Source of the DNA: Plakobranchus ocellatus
Lineage: Eukaryota; Mollusca; Gastropoda; Plakobranchidae
Assembly: GCA_019648995.1 (NCBI GenBank)
Contig: BLXT01008183.1
Location: 550,552 to 597,174, forward strand
Length of the DNA stretch: 46,623 nucleotides
Direction of reading: 5' to 3'
Positions 43,328 to 46,623 of the stretch are shown here, piece by piece; position 1 is the first letter of the stretch, and each line of letters opens with the position of its first letter. The notes beneath the pieces are model-generated. The model had not been told where the DNA came from, searched no databases, and saw nothing but the letters and a program-made list of their open reading frames with translations. The position numbers and the translations under genes are program-made.

Positions 43328-44837
43328 GTGTCTTACAGGTTATTAACCGTATGAAATCATTGAAAGGGAAATAAATTAATTCGTTAATGTTTACAGCAAT
43401 AGACATTTTTGAGATTGTTAACTTAATATGATTATTACAATTTATGAAGTAACTTGGCATCATGCAGACAGTTGTAGTAAATTTTTATATTCAATATGAT
43501 AAGATAGCGTCAGATAGTTCCAAAGCTTAGTTGGCAATTTGTTCTCACAGCTCAACCAGAGGTCAAGGTGAAAGGCTTCAAAATGTTACAGGAAACATAA
43601 AAGTTATTATAAAAAAACTGGCTTACATTAAGTTACACTATGCCCAAAAACAAATTTTCAAGTCATTCAAGGGAAACTAAACCCATAGTGACATAAAATA
43701 ATGCACACTTATTTCCCATGCATTACAAATAGATGACTAGCTATCCTGTGACAAAAATAATTTTAAAATAATTAATTTTATTTTTCTAAAAAAAAAAACA
43801 ACTTAAAATTAATTCGCCCATTTCTCCAAACTGTCTGACAATTACCCTTTCTTTATATGTTCTTTCATGATATAGGTGTATATATATATATAGAGAGAGA
43901 GAGAAAGGAGTTTTTGCAGCAACTTTTGTTTTGATCACTGGAGACCTTTGACTTCAGTTTTTTCATTTTCACGAAAATGAAGTTTTATTTTAAAGAGTAT
44001 GATATCACTTGGCAACCATAAATGCTGTTTCCAGCAGGCTCGACTTGTGTGTGCCCTTTTTTTACTAGAATAGGCCAAGGCCAGGAAAGATCATTTCCAA
44101 GATTTAAAAAGATAAAGGCAGAAAGTTCCTGAACAAGCTTTATGATAGCCTGTAAGGCCTAAGATAAGTTGGCCACATATTCCTCAGATTTGGTATTAGA
44201 GGAACAATGACTTCTGCGCAATTTTTGGATATTTAAAATGACCAGAGGCTTTGAAAATTTTTTCTTTTTTTTTCAATTTTGGACATATTTTCAGGATTTT
44301 AATGAGAAGTCTGCCTCCTATTAAAAAATCTTATCTAGTTGAAAATAAACTTTCATTTTGGAAAATATACATGTAATTTTGCATTGCACTGGTGAGTTAT
44401 GTTGGCTCGATTTTAGTCTCATTCATATTGTAAATATATTTTCTGTGTATCATCCATGTACAAAACGTTATCATTATTAATGTTCATATAAATTTATGTG
44501 TTATTACTTATGGTTGTATAGCCATGCATACAACTTCAGTAAGTAAGGAGTGAGGCAGCAAGTTTTCCCAAACCTGGGCATTTTAAAAAAAGTATTAAGA
44601 TAGAAACTGCTGGTCTCTTGGACTAAATGCTCTGGGAGGCATAGAGTGCATGTGTCCTGACGACAAACTGAACAGGTTTTTGGTTTTAAAGCATCGTCTG
44701 ACATATGTGAGCTGAATATCCAGCAACCAAATCAAGTTTTTGACTAAAGGAATTTTAGAGGCTATGTATCTATTCATTGGTTTTGCATCTATAGTATAAT
44801 AAAATACAGCGAGTCCCATGCTTGGTCCAAACATTAG

Positions 44838-45035
44838 GCAACTAGAAGCTGAGTCCTGATTGTTCTTGGCAGATGGCATTCTGATGTAGTTTGCCATTGC
44901 TTTCCTTGCCACCTTCATTTTTCCACTTTGTATAGAGACTTAGCTACCCATTTAGTTCTGGGTGGGATCAGAGGAGCAATGAAAAATTTATTTAGCGCAG
45001 ACTGGAATTGAAAAATCGGACCTCTCACTTGTTGC
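44838..45035 (-). mobile_element. SINE family B, copy 2 (head degraded)
   Basis: In reverse complement it matches copy 1 through AAATGGGTAGCTAAG, GAAGGTGGCAAGGAAAGCAA, TGGCAAACTAC and TCAGAATGCC. The tRNA-like head is reduced to GAGAGGTCCGATTTTTCAAT. It overlaps minus-strand open frames near 44600-44900 that are not genes. Confidence 0.8.
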
Positions 45036-45647
45036 TATAGTACAAGCACTTCTATAGCGCCTTTGTGGTTGCTTGAGCTTTGACTGGCAAAGGCCAGGCC
45101 TTTTAAAAGGCTTTAGTTAAAAATCATTGAGATGCAGGGATAACAGCTTTCAAAATTGTGTATTTTGATGCAAGTGCAAGAAAGCCAAAGAATTTTTCCT
45201 CCCTTTTCCTCTTAAAAGTTTGCATCACTTGTCTGATTTTGTTTATGTAAACTAATGTCTTGATTTGAAAACTAGTTATGATTATCTTTGTCATTTTGAA
45301 CCTTTTTGCATGAGACTACATCATCATAACAAATGCTAATATCATGATATCAAATATTGTTTGAGTGTAAATACATGTATTGCATTCACAACATTCTTTT
45401 AGGGTATAAGAGTAAAGAAAACTAGTTCACTTTGTCCTAACTTTATCTGTATATACTTTAGTTAAAGAGACTATGAGATTTTTATGCTTATTTGTGTTGA
45501 AAATTTGATCATATTATCATATTAACTTTAAGAAAAACAATTTAAGCTGTCAAGATTTTAAGAAACATTTTAGAGTCATATTTTTATTAATAAAGGCACA
45601 ATTTATATGCAGCTAAAATGTGTGTGCATCTGTTGATGCTTATATGT

Positions 45648-45653
45648 AATAAA
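45648..45653 (+). terminator. candidate distal ARNT polyadenylation signal
   Basis: AATAAA followed within about 50 nt by a T/G-rich stretch (TGTTGTAGTGGTTCTTCTTG). This is the best-looking hexamer/downstream-element pair after the ARNT stop. Confidence 0.4.
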
Positions 45654-45882
45654 ACTTATGTGCTTTACATTGTTAAGTGAAGTTTAATGTTGTAGTGGTT
45701 CTTCTTGAGAAAACTATTGATTTACTCAGAGCAACATTAATCAAAGCAGTCTCAGTTGCTGTGGATTTTTTTTTTTCTTTTTTTTTTGTGTTTGTTTGTT
45801 TTTTTTTTTGTTCCATTTAGGTCTTAATTAAAACAAACGAATATTAAGCAGAAATATCATTAGCTGTCATTAAAAAAGTGAA

Positions 45883-46129
45883 CTCCAAGCATCAGGGAAC
45901 CAGGAGTAGGGTCGTGAGTGTTCTTGGCATACACAGCATTCTGAAGTAGTTAGCCATTGCTTTCCTAGCCACCTATACTTTTGCGAAGCCTTACGAGACC
46001 TAGGTCCCATTTAGTGCTGGGTGAACACAGGGGACGAAAATTGTCTTGGCCTGGACTGGAATTCAAACCTCGAACCTGTCACATGATAGCCAACAGCCCT
46101 ATCAGATGAGCCACCTCACTCCTCCAAGC
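45883..46129 (-). mobile_element. SINE family B, copy 3, with likely 8-bp target-site duplication
   Basis: In reverse complement the head is GGTGGCTCATCTGATAGGGC (A box) followed by ACAGGTTCGAGGTTTGAATT (B-box region). The body has AAATGGGACCTAGGTC, GGTGGCTAGGAAAGCAATGG and TCAGAATGC. Flanked by CTCCAAGC at 45883-45890 and 46122-46129. Confidence 0.85.
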
Positions 46130-46623
46130 TATCATTTAACAAGCACAATTTTCAATATTGTATGAGTTCAACATTGTAGTCAACAGATACTTTTAGGCAT
46201 ACTGAAAGTCACAGAGCAGACCCAATGAGTCACAAGTCGTACTTTAGATCACTGATATTTCATTCCTAACCACTGTTCATTGTGAGATTTATATAACTGA
46301 AAACTGCATCAAACGACATGGAATCTTAGCTGAGATGTAAATAGTTTTTATTTGAAGGATCCTCCAAGACTTAATAATCTGCTTAATGGGTCAAGACTGA
46401 TATTTTCGATTCTATACTTAATCAGGGCTGGCCTCAAAACATTAGTTTGTGTGTATGGGTGTGTGTGGTGGGTGCCTTTTGTGAATTTAGTTTTATCTTG
46501 CTAAACATTTTCCCATTTAGTTTCCTTTTATTTCACATCTATTGTGGGGTAGCCGAGGAGCAGAGCAATGTCCTTGAAAGGACTTAAACTTTTTAAAGTT
46601 ATTGTTCATTTCACTCCATGTTG
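46130..46623. other. flanking non-coding DNA
   Basis: Downstream of ARNT. A GT-rich stretch lies at 46448-46474. No exon or known element recognised. Confidence 0.6.

Larger units (their letters stand above)
41775..45670 (+). other. ARNT: probable ARNT 3' UTR
   Basis: No coding signal follows the TGA. Polyadenylation hexamers lie at 43322-43327, 43370-43375 and 45648-45653. The last is followed by a T/G-rich stretch, so the UTR may be 1.6 kb or as long as 3.9 kb. It contains a CT microsatellite, a 34-bp minisatellite, a TA/GA repeat near 43876 and an antisense SINE copy. Confidence 0.5.

Noticed and set aside
44504..44918. Minus-strand frames of 66 and 107 codons
   Set aside because: Partly encoded by SINE family B copy 2, no domain, and located in the ARNT 3' UTR or flank.

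Overview
The window is animal genomic DNA: AT-rich, with GT-AG introns, polyadenylation signals, tRNA-derived SINEs, a terminal-inverted-repeat element family, minisatellites and one assembly gap (488 N, 26759-27246). Gene structure and the protein sequences that can be assembled by eye point to an invertebrate, most likely a lophotrochozoan (a mollusc is my best guess). The species cannot be fixed from the sequence. There is no prokaryotic gene organisation, and no CRISPR array, tRNA gene or rRNA gene was recognised.

Layout. (1) 1-4.5 kb: the last coding exon (1390-2154, +) and probable 3' UTR of a gene I cannot name. Its tail carries about ten degenerate Ser-(Arg/Lys/Gln)-Glu motifs. (2) 4.5-11 kb: AT-rich intergenic DNA with a 50-bp minisatellite. 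(3) 12,028-23,619, minus strand: a complete nine-exon gene for a CREB3-family membrane-tethered bZIP factor. All exon phases agree and give 604 aa. It has an acidic N-terminus, an HCF-1-binding-type DHDY motif, a DSG-type degron motif, the family block upstream of the basic region, bZIP, one membrane segment and an RSLL site-1-protease-type motif. (4) 23.6-28.1 kb: the divergent upstream region, with CRE/UPRE-like motifs, a TIR element, SINE remnants, microsatellites and the gap. (5) 28,117-41,774, plus strand: a complete sixteen-exon ARNT (tango/HIF-1beta) gene. All phases agree and give 622-625 aa depending on a tandem acceptor. It has bHLH, PAS-A, PAS-B and a Gln-rich C-terminal activation tail. 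(6) 41.8-46.6 kb: the long ARNT 3' UTR and flank, with a 34-bp minisatellite and two SINE copies.

The two complete genes are head-to-head stress-response transcription factors. One is ER-membrane regulated (CREB3 family). The other is the common partner of HIF-alpha, AhR and SIM (ARNT). I found no clearly new molecular system. The points most worth a second look are a GC-AG intron inside the PAS-A coding region, a skippable 30-nt microexon, a tandem acceptor in ARNT, the repetitive phospho-motif tail of the first gene, and repeat families (two SINEs, one TIR element) present in several copies here that could be defined from this window.
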